In this document: piece after piece, positions 42,549 to 51,502 of the stretch | How positions within the stretch are numbered: the first letter of the stretch is position 1 | Layout: the number at the start of each line of letters is the position of its first letter | Source of the DNA: Erythrobacter sp. YJ-T3-07 | Lineage (GTDB): Bacteria; Pseudomonadota; Alphaproteobacteria; Sphingomonadales; Sphingomonadaceae | Assembly: GCF_015999305.1 (NCBI RefSeq) | Contig: NZ_JAEAGP010000001.1 | Location: 2,507,001 to 2,571,000, forward strand | Direction: 5' to 3' | Length of the DNA stretch: 64,000 nt | The notes under the pieces: generated by a model | Databases searched by the model: none | What the model saw: the letters and a program-made list of their open reading frames with translations, nothing else | Told to the model about the DNA's origin: nothing | Made by a program: the position numbers and the translations under genes

Positions 42549-43907
42549 ATGCCCGCGATCCAGACCGCCCCGATCCAGACCGATCGCCGCAAGTTTCTCG
42601 CCGGAACCGGGGCCGCATTCGGCGCCCTGCTGGCGAGCGGCTGCACCACCAACAGGATGGTTACGGCAGCCGGCACCGCAGGCGTACCCGCCTACGGCCC
42701 GCTGCAACCCGATCCTGACGGAATGCTCGATCTGCCTTCCGGCTTCTCGTACCGGCTGCTGTCCAGTCTCGGCGAGGCCATGAGTGATGGCGGGACCGTG
42801 CCCGACAAGGCCGACGGCATGGGCTGCTTCAACCTCGGCAACGGTGAGATCGCCCTCGTGCGCAACCACGAACTGGTCCCGGGCGACGGCGCGGGAGGCC
42901 CGATCGCGAGGGGCTTCGGCACTCGCAATGGGGAGATCGTTCCAGGCGGGACGACCAATATCGTGCTCGACGCGAACACGCTGGAGGTACAGCGCCAGTT
43001 TCGCACGCTTGGCGGCACGATCCGCAATTGCTCGGGCGGGGTCACGCCGTGGAATACCTGGCTGACCTGCGAGGAATCGCCGACCGGCCCCGGCCAGCGC
43101 TATGGCGAGGGCCTGGCGCAAAATCACGGCTGGGTGTTCGAAGTGCCCGCCAATGCCTCCGGGCTGGTCGCCCCTGTCGCGCTGACCGCGATGGGACGCT
43201 TCAACCACGAGGCTGCCTGCGTCGATCCGGAGACGGGGATGGTCTACATGACCGAGGACCGCGACGACGGCGTGCTCTATCGTTTCATCCCGAAGGAACG
43301 CGGCAACCTGCGCGCGGGCGGACGGCTGCAGGCCATGGCGATCGACGGCCTCGACGATACGCGCAACTGGGATGCGCCGGTCATGCAGGTGCAAAAGCCG
43401 TACGAGGCGCGCTGGATCGATCTCGACGAGGTAGAGGCTCCGCTCGACGACCTGCGCATCCGCGCGGTCGCGAAGGGCGCGGCGCTGGTCGCACGCGGTG
43501 AAGGTATCCATATGGGCACGGACGACCTGTTCGTGTGCTCGACCAGCGGCGGGCAGAAAGGGCTCGGGCAGATCTTCCGCTTCGTCCCCGGTCGCGGGCG
43601 CGGCCCGGACATGGTGGAGCTGTTCTTCGAGAGCGAGAGCAAGGACCAGTTCAATTTCGGCGACAACCTGACCGTTTCGCCCAATGGCCACCTGATCGTG
43701 TGCGAAGATCAGTACACCGATGTGGTCGACAACCACTTGCGCGGTATCACGCCCGATGGCCGCGCCTACACGCTTGCACGCCTGACCATGCAGACCGAAC
43801 TGGCCGGGGCCTGCTTCTCACCCGACGGCAAATGGCTCTTCGTAAACGCCTATTCGCCCACCCGCACCGTGGCGATCACCGGGCCGTGGGACCGGTTGAT
43901 GACCTGA
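42549..43907 (+). CDS. PhoX/DUF839-family Tat-exported protein
   Basis: This is a 452-residue protein of the DUF839/PhoX family, which includes Ca/Fe-dependent alkaline phosphatases. A twin-arginine signal DRRKFLAGTGAAFGALLASG lies near residues 12-31. The beta-propeller region has NCSGGVTPWNTWLTCEES near residue 161, FNHEAACVDPETGMVYMTED near 218 and LFVCSTSGGQKGLGQIFRF near 325. CEE and the EHE-like metal residues fit the fold. ATG 42549 was chosen because AGGAAG lies five bases upstream. It may be a periplasmic phosphatase or a lipoprotein of related fold. Confidence 0.88.
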   Translation: MPAIQTAPIQTDRRKFLAGTGAAFGALLASGCTTNRMVTAAGTAGVPAYGPLQPDPDGMLDLPSGFSYRLLSSLGEAMSDGGTVPDKADGMGCFNLGNGEIALVRNHELVPGDGAGGPIARGFGTRNGEIVPGGTTNIVLDANTLEVQRQFRTLGGTIRNCSGGVTPWNTWLTCEESPTGPGQRYGEGLAQNHGWVFEVPANASGLVAPVALTAMGRFNHEAACVDPETGMVYMTEDRDDGVLYRFIPKERGNLRAGGRLQAMAIDGLDDTRNWDAPVMQVQKPYEARWIDLDEVEAPLDDLRIRAVAKGAALVARGEGIHMGTDDLFVCSTSGGQKGLGQIFRFVPGRGRGPDMVELFFESESKDQFNFGDNLTVSPNGHLIVCEDQYTDVVDNHLRGITPDGRAYTLARLTMQTELAGACFSPDGKWLFVNAYSPTRTVAITGPWDRLMT

Positions 43908-43933
43908 GGCGGATTACCCGCCGGGGTGAAGGA

Positions 43934-45004
43934 TCACCCTTGCTCGCAGGCCTGCATTGCCTCGCGCGCCAGCCGAGCGAGAATCGGGAACTTCGTCGCC
44001 CGCTCCGCCGCCTGCGCGCTGGCGGCATTGCCGCGGATCACCCGGCCCTTGATCCCGTGGAAGATCGCCGCGAGGCGGAAGAAGTTGAACGCGATGTAGA
44101 ACTCCCAGTTGGGAATGCTCTCGCGCCCGGTCCGCGCGCAATAGGCGGCAACATACTCCGCCTCGCTCGGAATGTTGAGCGCGGCCAGATCGGCGCCGTG
44201 CAGCCCCGCCACGATGTCGGGCGGCATCCGGTACATCATCGCGTTATAGGCGAAATCGGCGAGCGGGTGGCCCAGCGTCGACAGCTCCCAGTCGAGCACC
44301 GCGAGCACGCGCGGCTCGTCGGGCGCGAAGATCATGTTGTCGCAGCGCAGATCGCCATGGACGATCGCGGTTTCCTCGCCCGGCGGGATATTCTCAGGCA
44401 GCCATTCGACCAGCGCGTCCATGTCCGCGTTCCGGCCCGCCTCTTCGTCGGCCAGATATTGCTTCGACCACCGGGCGATCTGGCGCGCGAAGTAGTTGCC
44501 GGGCCTGCCGTAGTCGCCCAGGCCGACCGCCTCGGGATCGACCCCGTGCAACTGGGCCAGCACGCCGTTCATCGCGGCAAAGTAGTCCGGCCGCGCATCG
44601 CGGGGCACATCGGGGAAGGTCGCGTCCCAGAGGATGCGCCCCTCAACCATCTCCATCACGAAAAACGGCGTGCCGAGCACGCTCTCGTCCTCGCACAGGC
44701 CGTGAATTGCGGGAACGGGAAAGCCGGTCCGGCCCAGCGCCTCCATCACCCGGGCCTCGCGTTCCACCGCGTGCGCACCCTTGAGGATTTCGCCCGGAGG
44801 CTTGCGCCGCAGCACGTAACTGCGCGTCGGCGTGCTCAGCCGGTAGGTGGGGTTGGACTGCCCGCCCTTGAACTGGTGGACCTCCAGCGGTCCGGCAAAC
44901 CCGTCGACATGGCCGCGCAGCCACGCCTCCAGCGCAGCACGGTCGAGTTCGTAGCCCGCGCGCACAGCCGTAGTGCCCTTATTCCCTTCCGCCGCAGCGC
45001 TCAT
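43934..45004 (-). CDS. APH-family phosphotransferase (ACAD10/11 kinase-domain / LvaA-like)
   Basis: This 356-residue aminoglycoside-phosphotransferase-fold kinase has FKGGQSNPTYRLS near residue 45 as the nucleotide loop, VLRRKPPGEILKGAHAVEREARVM with the ATP-binding Lys and Glu, the catalytic loop VHGDLRCDNMIF near residue 218, and metal Asp in VLDWELSTLGHP. Human ACAD10/11 fuse this domain to an acyl-CoA dehydrogenase, and in Pseudomonas LvaA phosphorylates a 4-hydroxyacyl-CoA. Here the kinase and dehydrogenase are separate genes overlapping by four bases. It is the last gene of a ten-gene operon. True antibiotic resistance is unlikely. Confidence 0.9.
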   Translation of the reverse strand: MSAAAEGNKGTTAVRAGYELDRAALEAWLRGHVDGFAGPLEVHQFKGGQSNPTYRLSTPTRSYVLRRKPPGEILKGAHAVEREARVMEALGRTGFPVPAIHGLCEDESVLGTPFFVMEMVEGRILWDATFPDVPRDARPDYFAAMNGVLAQLHGVDPEAVGLGDYGRPGNYFARQIARWSKQYLADEEAGRNADMDALVEWLPENIPPGEETAIVHGDLRCDNMIFAPDEPRVLAVLDWELSTLGHPLADFAYNAMMYRMPPDIVAGLHGADLAALNIPSEAEYVAAYCARTGRESIPNWEFYIAFNFFRLAAIFHGIKGRVIRGNAASAQAAERATKFPILARLAREAMQACEQG

Positions 45005-46194
45005 GCCGACGCGGCGGCCTCGCGGTGGGCCTTCTTGATCTTCTTGGCGAGCGACCATTTGTGCACCTCGGTCGGGCCGTCGTAGATCCTGAACGCGCGC
45101 AGCTCGCGAAACACCTGCTCGACAATGGTCTGGTCGGTCACCCCGGTGCCGCCCATCACCTGTACGCAGTTGTCGGCCACCCGCATCAGCGCTTCGGATA
45201 CGGCGACCTTCGCCATCGAGCTTTCGGTGGTGCCCAGATCGCCCGTGTCGAGCACGCTGGCGCACCAGTAGATCATCAGTTCGGCCTGCTTGAGGTCGAT
45301 CTGGTTCTGCGCGAGCATGAAGCCCACGCCTTCGTGATCGATCAGCGGCTTGCCGAAGGCCTGGCGGCGGCAGGCATAGTCGCTGGCGATCTCCTGACAC
45401 CGGATCGCCGCGCCCAGCCAGCGCATGCAGTGCGACAGGCGCGCGGGCGACAGGCGCACCTGCGCATAGCGGAAGCCCTCGCCCGCCGCGCCGAGCATCT
45501 GGTCGGCAGGCACGCGCAGGTTCTCGATCGTGACATCCGCGTGGCCGCCGGGCATCGAATTGTCGATCGTGTTGGGCGCGCCCTCGATCCGGATCGCGGG
45601 ATCGGGCAGGTCGACCAGGAACATGCAGGCCCCGCCGCCTTCGTCCACGCCCTCGGCGCGCGCCATCACGATGCCCACGCCTGCGCCGTCGGCCCCGGTG
45701 ATGAAGCGCTTGCGCCCGTTCACCACCCAGTGATTGCCGTCCAGCTTGCAGGTGGTCTTCATCATCGAAGGATCGGATCCGGCCCCGCCCCAGTCGGCAG
45801 GCTCGGTCATGAAGAACGCGCTTTGCTCGTCGCCCGAAACCAGTCGGGAGAGGAATTTCTCCTTCAGGTGATCGCTTCCGACATGGCCCAGAAGGTACAT
45901 GTTGCCCTCGTCCGGCGCGTTGGTGTTGAGCGCCAGCGGACCGAGCGGGGAGAGGCCCGATTTGATGAGGACATAGGCAGTCTCGACCTGGGTCAGGTGG
46001 CTGCCGTCCTCCATGATGTGCGGCGTCATCAGCCCTGCCTCGCGGGCGAGCGCGCGGATTTCGCGGACCAGTTCGCGGGTCGGCGCGCCGTGATGGTCGC
46101 GGCGCGGGTCGTGCTCGTAAGGCGCGATCTTGCTCCGCACGAAGTCCTCCACCCGATCGCCTATGTCCCGGGCGCGTTGCGAAACCTCGATCAT
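45001..46194 (-). CDS. Acyl-CoA dehydrogenase, ACAD10/11-like
   Basis: This 397-residue FAD acyl-CoA dehydrogenase starts at ATG 46194, which has GAAGGA six bases upstream. FFMTEPADWGGAGSDPSMMK near residue 128 contacts flavin and substrate. RQAFGKPLIDHEGVGFMLA is near residue 278, VQVMGGTGVTDQTIVEQ near residue 346, and the C-terminal IYDGPTEVHKWSLAKKI matches the ADGPDEVH form of ACAD10/11 rather than the YEGT form of classical enzymes. Coupled with the adjacent kinase, it may catalyse phosphate elimination from a 4-phosphoacyl-CoA followed by desaturation or hydration. Confidence 0.92.
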   Translation of the reverse strand: MIEVSQRARDIGDRVEDFVRSKIAPYEHDPRRDHHGAPTRELVREIRALAREAGLMTPHIMEDGSHLTQVETAYVLIKSGLSPLGPLALNTNAPDEGNMYLLGHVGSDHLKEKFLSRLVSGDEQSAFFMTEPADWGGAGSDPSMMKTTCKLDGNHWVVNGRKRFITGADGAGVGIVMARAEGVDEGGGACMFLVDLPDPAIRIEGAPNTIDNSMPGGHADVTIENLRVPADQMLGAAGEGFRYAQVRLSPARLSHCMRWLGAAIRCQEIASDYACRRQAFGKPLIDHEGVGFMLAQNQIDLKQAELMIYWCASVLDTGDLGTTESSMAKVAVSEALMRVADNCVQVMGGTGVTDQTIVEQVFRELRAFRIYDGPTEVHKWSLAKKIKKAHREAAASA

Positions 46195-46234
46195 TCTCAA
46201 TCCTTCAGATTATCTCATTGGTGGGTGGGCCCGG

Positions 46235-47437
46235 CTATTCGGCCCAGCGCAGCTCCAGCTGAAGCAGCGAGCCGACATTACCGCCACGAAACGTCGGCTG
46301 AACATCTTCGGCCAGCGAGAAGGGCGGCACACGGGCGAGCCATTCTTCGAGCAGAACGATCGCTTCCAGCCGGGCGAGCCCCGCGCCCACACAGCGGTGC
46401 GGGCCGAGCCCCATGGTGGTATGGCGCACCGGCGACAGGCCGCGATCGAAATCCACCTTCTCCGGGTCGTCGAAACAAGCCGGGTCGAGATTGTGCAGCA
46501 CGCTGGGCAGATAGATCAGATCGCCCTCGCGCACTTCCACCCCGTCGACCTCGGTCGTCTCGACGCAGTTGCGGGTGACCGAAACCGTGGGATATCGCCG
46601 CATCAGTTCGTCGACTGCGGCGGGAATGCGCGAGGCATCCTCCCGCAGGTACGATTGGTCGTCAGGATGGCGCGCGAGGTGCATGATCATGTTGCCCATC
46701 ATCGCGACCACCGTATCGAGCCCGCCGAACAGCAGATTGCGACACATCCGCTGCGCCTCGCCGAAAGTCCAGGCGCGCGCCTCGATCGGGACCGAGAGGA
46801 TCCGGCTGAACAGGTCGCTGCCCGGATTGGCCAGCCGTTCGCGGATATAAGGCTCCAAGTAGGCGTCGGCGGCATCGCGCAGTTCGACCACCGTCATCGA
46901 TCCGTCGGGCCGGGTCAACTGCTGGCCCAGCGGGCGCAGCTTCGCGCGGTCTTCGGGTGGAACGCCGATCAGCGTCAGGAAGATATGGATCGGCAGGATT
47001 TCGGCGAATTGCGACATGAACTCGCACCCGCTCTTGCCCATCAGCCCCTCGATGAGCAGGCGCGCCTGTTCGCGGACCAGCGGCTCCATCGCGACGACGT
47101 GATTATTCGCGAAACCCTTCATCACCGCCATGCGGAACGGCTTGTGCTCGGGCGGGTCCTGCTGGAGCGGAATGAACTCCATCACCTCGCCAAGACCCGG
47201 CGTCACCGCAAGCGCTTCGTTGGAAAAGCGCTCCGCATCGCCCCACAGGCTGCGCACCACTTCTCCGCAGGCGCCGATCCAGTGCCCGCCGTTTTCGGTT
47301 GTCCAGACGAGGCCGGGGCCGCCGAGCAGGGATTTCCACGCGGCGAAGAAATCCCGCTCCCCACCGGGCGGCGCGAACACGTTGAAATCGACCACCCGGT
47401 CTGCCGGAACGTGATCCGGTATTGGCTGCGCGCTCAT
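46235..47437 (-). CDS. Cytochrome P450 (P450cam/CYP101-like)
   Basis: This 400-residue soluble bacterial P450 has PLQQDPPEHKPFRMAVMKGF near residue 90, I-helix oxygen motif LLFGGLDTVVAMM near residue 236, ExxR in AVDELMRRY near residue 276, and the heme segment GLGPHRCVGAGLARLE with Cys near residue 350. The leading Phe of the heme motif is replaced by Gly-Leu. The FNVFAPPGG N-terminus and overall pattern resemble the CYP101/CYP111 terpenoid hydroxylases. It needs a ferredoxin and reductase that are not in this operon. Within the operon it would introduce a hydroxyl group into the substrate. Confidence 0.93.
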   Translation of the reverse strand: MSAQPIPDHVPADRVVDFNVFAPPGGERDFFAAWKSLLGGPGLVWTTENGGHWIGACGEVVRSLWGDAERFSNEALAVTPGLGEVMEFIPLQQDPPEHKPFRMAVMKGFANNHVVAMEPLVREQARLLIEGLMGKSGCEFMSQFAEILPIHIFLTLIGVPPEDRAKLRPLGQQLTRPDGSMTVVELRDAADAYLEPYIRERLANPGSDLFSRILSVPIEARAWTFGEAQRMCRNLLFGGLDTVVAMMGNMIMHLARHPDDQSYLREDASRIPAAVDELMRRYPTVSVTRNCVETTEVDGVEVREGDLIYLPSVLHNLDPACFDDPEKVDFDRGLSPVRHTTMGLGPHRCVGAGLARLEAIVLLEEWLARVPPFSLAEDVQPTFRGGNVGSLLQLELRWAE

Positions 47438-47461
47438 CGCCCCTCTCCCCGGCCGGTTGGC

Positions 47462-47995
47462 CTAACCCAGTGTCCGCAGCGGCTCGCTGCCGTCCCAGTC
47501 GCGCGCGGCCTCGCGCATCATCGTGAAAAGCTGTTCGCCCTGCTCGGACTTTTCGAGGATCTCCAGCAGCCCGCCCGGCCCCGCGCCGGGATCGACATAA
47601 TAGACCCGCGCACCGCCGAAGGTACCTTCGACGATTATCTCGGCCCTCGCATCGGCGACCGCTTTCTTCGCAGCTTCGAAATCCTCGACCAGCACCAGCG
47701 TGTGGTGCAGCCGGTCCTTCACGCCATACTCCCCGTTATAATGTGCGGGCGCGTCGTTCTCTGGCCGGAAAAGCTCGATCTGGATGTCGTTCCAGTATGC
47801 CATCGCGACCGAGAAACGTGCATCGGTCGGCTCGCCGCGATAACGCATGTTCTCCAACGTGATGTTCTCGAACAGGAAGAAGGGGCCGACCCCCATCGTC
47901 TCGGTCCAGTATTTCAACGCAGCGTCGAAATCGCTCGGCACGTAGGCGAGCTGCTCGCACGGCCCCAGAGCGGTGAGACTTCCAGGCTTGGGCAT
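47462..47995 (-). CDS. VOC (glyoxalase/epimerase-like) protein
   Basis: This 177-residue protein comprises two beta-alpha-beta-beta-beta modules of the vicinal-oxygen-chelate fold. CEQLAYVPSDFDAALKYWTETMGVGPFF at residues 13-40 is the first module and HHTLVLVEDFEAAKKAV near residue 98 starts the second. IQIELFRP and GLLEILEK supply acidic candidate metal ligands. The family includes glyoxalase, methylmalonyl-CoA epimerase and ring-cleaving dioxygenases. The length and single domain favour an epimerase or isomerase. It lies between the P450 and the E2 gene. Confidence 0.88.
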   Translation of the reverse strand: MPKPGSLTALGPCEQLAYVPSDFDAALKYWTETMGVGPFFLFENITLENMRYRGEPTDARFSVAMAYWNDIQIELFRPENDAPAHYNGEYGVKDRLHHTLVLVEDFEAAKKAVADARAEIIVEGTFGGARVYYVDPGAGPGGLLEILEKSEQGEQLFTMMREAARDWDGSEPLRTLG

Positions 47996-48034
47996 TGGTT
48001 CTTCTCCAGCAGATCACGCCCCGATGGACTTTGC

Positions 48035-49474
48035 TCAGGCGAACAATTCCTCGGGGTTCTCGAACAGGGTCTTGAAGGTCGCGAGGAACTTCGCCCCCGC
48101 CGCACCATCGATCGCACGGTGATCAACCGACAGGGTCAGCGAGATGCGCGTCTCGAACGCGACTCCCCCGTCCTCGCCCTCGGTAGGCACGCGCGAGGTG
48201 GCTCCGACCGCGAGGATCGCGGCCTGCGGCGGATTGATGATCGCATCGAAATTCTCGATCCCGAACATGCCGAGGTTGGACACGGTGAAAGTCCCGCCGT
48301 CGAGATCATCATAGCCCAGCCGGCCCGCCTCCGCCTTGTCGATCAGTGCACGGGTGGCCTTTGCGATCTGCCCGATGCCAAGCCGGTCGGCCTGCCGCAC
48401 GATCGGCGTCATCAGCCCATTGGGCGAGGCAACCGCAACCGACACATCGGCGTGGGGGAAGCGATGGATTTCCTCACCATGCAGCTGCACGTTGACCTCT
48501 GGATGACGTCTGAGAGCGCGCGCCGCCGCCATCACCACGAAATCGTTGAGCGAAGCCTTGCTGCCCAGCACCAGATTGGCGTGCCGCCGCAACGCCATAA
48601 CCGGATCGGCGCAGACCGACGTCCGCAGGTAGAAATGCGGGATGTCCTGCTTTGCTGCGGTCAGCCGCTTGGCGACCACCTTGCGCACGCGATCGAAGGG
48701 TTCGATCTCCGGCCTGTTGTCGACCGGCACGATGGGCGCGTCGCTGGCGGTACCCTGCCCTTCCAGCAGTTTGAGCACATCGGCCTTGCGGATGCGTCCG
48801 CGCGGACCGGTGCCTTCAACCGGGCCCAGATCGACCCCGTTCTGCGAGGCGATCCGCCGGGCGAGCGGCGAGGCGAACACCTCAAGGTTCTCCTCCGGAT
48901 GATCGACCGGACCGCGCAGCTGCGGCGTACGCGCCGGACGCGCTGCCTGCTGGACGTCCTGCAAGGTAATCCGACCCTCGCGACCCGAACCCTCGATGCT
49001 CGAAATATCCACGCCCTCGCTCTCGGCGAATTTGAGCGCTTCGGGGCTGATCGGGCGGTTGGTGTCGATCTTTACCGGCTTCTTCTCGCCGCCATTGGCA
49101 TCCTTTGGCGGCACCGGCTGATCGTCCGCCACTTTCTGCGCGGCGGGTCTCTTCTTGCGGACGCTGCCGAGTGCAGAAGTCGGCTTGAACCCGGCAACGA
49201 AGCTGTCGATCGCGTCCGCATCGGCGCTGCCATCGCCGAACACGGCGAGCAGGCTGCCAACCGCTTCGGCATCGCCGCCCGCCTTCACCACGATCCGTTC
49301 AACGACGCCGTCCTTCTCGGCCTCGACCTCGTTGGTGATCTTGTCGGTTTCGATCAGGCACAGCAGATCGCCTTTCTTGAAGGCGTCGCCTTCGCCCACC
49401 ATCCATTCGGCGAGCGTTCCCTCGGTCATCTCGATGCCCCATTTGGGCATGCAAAAGGCGCGCAGATCGGTCAT
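48035..49474 (-). CDS. 2-oxoacid dehydrogenase E2 (dihydrolipoamide acyltransferase) with two subunit-binding domains
   Basis: This 479-residue core subunit transfers the acyl group from lipoyl to CoA. The lipoyl domain (residues 1-80) has the target Lys45 in ETDKITNEVE. Two peripheral subunit-binding domains follow: residues 142-176 (ISPEALKFAESEGVDI...GREGRITLQDV) and 201-237 (ASPLARRIASQNGVDL...GPRGRIRKADV). Most E2 proteins have one. The catalytic domain ends with VDHRAIDGAAGAKFL near residue 450. The neighbouring E1-alpha and E1-beta complete the decarboxylase, but no lipoamide dehydrogenase (E3) is present, so a shared cellular E3 is presumably used. Confidence 0.93.
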   Translation of the reverse strand: MTDLRAFCMPKWGIEMTEGTLAEWMVGEGDAFKKGDLLCLIETDKITNEVEAEKDGVVERIVVKAGGDAEAVGSLLAVFGDGSADADAIDSFVAGFKPTSALGSVRKKRPAAQKVADDQPVPPKDANGGEKKPVKIDTNRPISPEALKFAESEGVDISSIEGSGREGRITLQDVQQAARPARTPQLRGPVDHPEENLEVFASPLARRIASQNGVDLGPVEGTGPRGRIRKADVLKLLEGQGTASDAPIVPVDNRPEIEPFDRVRKVVAKRLTAAKQDIPHFYLRTSVCADPVMALRRHANLVLGSKASLNDFVVMAAARALRRHPEVNVQLHGEEIHRFPHADVSVAVASPNGLMTPIVRQADRLGIGQIAKATRALIDKAEAGRLGYDDLDGGTFTVSNLGMFGIENFDAIINPPQAAILAVGATSRVPTEGEDGGVAFETRISLTLSVDHRAIDGAAGAKFLATFKTLFENPEELFA

Positions 49475-49487
49475 TCCATCCGCCTCC

Positions 49488-50498
49488 TCAGCGATAATCG
49501 AGTGTTTTGCGAACCGCGGCTTCGACCTGGTCGTCGGACGGCAGGTAGGCCTGCTCCAGCTCGAGCGCGAAGGGCACGGGCGAGTGCGGCGCAGTGACCA
49601 TCTCGACCGGGGCACGCAGGCTGGAAAACGCTTTGCGCGCAACCAGCGCAGCAATGTCGGTCGCCAGATTGCAACGCGGCGGGGCTTCGTCGACGATCAC
49701 CAGACGCCCGGTCACCTCTACCGAATCGAGGATCGCTTCCTCGTCCATCGGGCTGGTCGTGCGCAGGTCGAGCAGGTCGACGCCGATGCCGTCTTCGGCC
49801 ATCCGCTCCGCCGCGGCTTCGGCCACGCCGACCATCATGCCGGTGGCAATCACCGTCACATCCTCGCCCGCGGTCACCTGACGCGCATGGCCGAAGGGGA
49901 TCGTGTAATCGCCCTCGGGCACTTCGCCCGAGACGCCGTAAAGCGCCTTGTGCTCAAGGAACATCACCGGGTCGTCGCCGCGGATGGCGGTGCGCAACAG
50001 GCCGCGCACATCCTCGGGGGTGGATGGCATCACCACCTTGAGGCCCGGCATTCCGGTCAGGATCTGGTGGACGCACTGGCTGTGCTGCGCAGCGGCGTTG
50101 TACCCGCCGCCATAGGCCATGCGGATCACCGCCGGGCAGCGCGTCTTGCCGCCGAACATGTAGCGGAACTTGCCGATCTGGTTCCACAACTGGTCGAGGC
50201 TGACCCCGATGAAGTCGGCGAACATCAACTCTGCCACCGGACGCTTGCCGCTGAGCGCGAGGCCCCCGGCAGTCCCAACGATCGCGCTTTCGGAGATCGG
50301 GGTGTCGATCACACGGGATGCGCCGAACTGTTCGAACAACCCGGTGGAGGTCGACCAGATTCCGCCGATCGCCTCAGGCCCGCCTGCAGTACCCATGCCG
50401 CCGACCACATCTTCGCCAAGCACCACCACGCTTTCGTCGCGGGCCATTTCTTCGCGGATCGTTTCGCGAACCGCGTCGCGATACATCATTTCAGCCAT
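49488..50498 (-). CDS. 2-oxoacid dehydrogenase E1 component, beta subunit
   Basis: This 336-residue thiamine-diphosphate-dependent beta subunit of the AcoB/PdhB type has YRDAVRETIREEMARDESVVVLGEDV at the N-terminus, ISESAIVGTAGGLALSG near residue 66, GGYNAAAQHSQ near residue 131 and TSPMDEEAILDSV near residue 270. With E1-alpha it decarboxylates a 2-oxoacid or acetoin-like substrate. It is 13 bases from both neighbours, in the same operon. Confidence 0.93.
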   Translation of the reverse strand: MAEMMYRDAVRETIREEMARDESVVVLGEDVVGGMGTAGGPEAIGGIWSTSTGLFEQFGASRVIDTPISESAIVGTAGGLALSGKRPVAELMFADFIGVSLDQLWNQIGKFRYMFGGKTRCPAVIRMAYGGGYNAAAQHSQCVHQILTGMPGLKVVMPSTPEDVRGLLRTAIRGDDPVMFLEHKALYGVSGEVPEGDYTIPFGHARQVTAGEDVTVIATGMMVGVAEAAAERMAEDGIGVDLLDLRTTSPMDEEAILDSVEVTGRLVIVDEAPPRCNLATDIAALVARKAFSSLRAPVEMVTAPHSPVPFALELEQAYLPSDDQVEAAVRKTLDYR

Positions 50499-50511
50499 AG
50501 CTCAGCGCTCT

Positions 50512-51483
50512 TCAATAAGTGACATAGACATCGGTGAGGACATCCTCGGCGGTCGGCCGGGGGGCGGCGCGTGCCGCCTCCACCGCCGCCTCGACATCGG
50601 CGTGCGCCGCCTTGTCGAGTTCGTCGAGCGCGTCGGTTTCCAGCAGCCCCGCTTCGGTGGCGCGGCGGCGGAAGATCTGCAGGCAATCGCGTTCCTTGCG
50701 GATCCGGTCGAGCTCGCCATCGCCGCGATAATTCTGCGGGTCGCCTTCGAAATGGCCGTAGAAACGCTCGGTATCGAACTCGACCGCCGCCGGGCCGTTG
50801 CCGGCGCGGACATATTCGAGCAGTTCGCGCATGGTCTCGTAGACAGCGAAGAAATCGCAGCCGTCCGCACGCCACACGCGCATGCCAAAGGCTTCCGCGC
50901 GGCTGGCGATGTCGTTGGCGGTGCCGACCGCATAGTCATCGCCGGTGTGTTCGGAATAGTGGTTGTTCTCGAACACGAAGATGCACGGCGCGTTGGTGAC
51001 AACCGCCATGTTCATCGCTTCGAAGGTAGTGCCCTGGTTGCACGCCCCGTCGCCCGAGAAGGCGATCGCGACGCGGCCTTCCCCATCGAGCTTGTTGGAT
51101 AGCGCCGCGCCAACCGCGATCGGCGCGCCCGCACCGACGATGCCGTTGGCACCCAGCATACCCTTGTCGACATCGGCGATATGCATGGAGCCGCCCTTGC
51201 CCTTGCACAGGCCTTCGGTGCTGCCCCAGATCTCCTTCATCATGCCCTGCACATCGCAGCCCTTGGCGAGGCAGTGCCCGTGGCCGCGGTGGGTGGACAC
51301 GATCTTGTCTTCGGTATCGAGATGTTCGCACACGCCCACCGCGACCGCTTCCTGGCCGCAATAGAGGTGGGTGAACCCGGCGACCTCACCGGTGGCGATC
51401 ACATCGTGCAGGCGTTCCTCGAACGCCCGGATCGTGGCCATCCTTCGATAGGCCTGTAGCAGCTGCTCACGGCTCAATTGCAT
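50512..51483 (-). CDS. 2-oxoacid dehydrogenase E1 component, alpha subunit
   Basis: This 323-residue alpha subunit of the AcoA/PdhA type has the thiamine diphosphate motif SGDGACNQGTTFEAMNMA near residue 143, STHRGHGHCLAKG near residue 63, and KGGSMHIAD near residue 96. The phosphorylation-loop and substrate segment NNHYSEHTGDDYAVGTAND lies near residue 172. GYSEHTG resembles the acetoin dehydrogenase form more than pyruvate or branched-chain enzymes, but the substrate is uncertain. It is followed by E1-beta after 13 bases. Confidence 0.93.
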   Translation of the reverse strand: MQLSREQLLQAYRRMATIRAFEERLHDVIATGEVAGFTHLYCGQEAVAVGVCEHLDTEDKIVSTHRGHGHCLAKGCDVQGMMKEIWGSTEGLCKGKGGSMHIADVDKGMLGANGIVGAGAPIAVGAALSNKLDGEGRVAIAFSGDGACNQGTTFEAMNMAVVTNAPCIFVFENNHYSEHTGDDYAVGTANDIASRAEAFGMRVWRADGCDFFAVYETMRELLEYVRAGNGPAAVEFDTERFYGHFEGDPQNYRGDGELDRIRKERDCLQIFRRRATEAGLLETDALDELDKAAHADVEAAVEAARAAPRPTAEDVLTDVYVTY

Positions 51484-51502
51484 GGTTCTCTCTCCCTCGC
51501 GC

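Noticed and set aside
43924..43939. Hairpin GGGTGA-AGGA-TCACCC at the PhoX-like/kinase convergence
   Set aside because: The stem is only six bases and there is no U-tract on either strand, so I do not call a terminator.
46130..49597. Very long plus-strand open frame of about 1155 codons
   Set aside because: It is antisense to the clear P450, VOC and E2 genes. Its translation is Arg/His-rich without domains and is the usual high-GC shadow of real genes.
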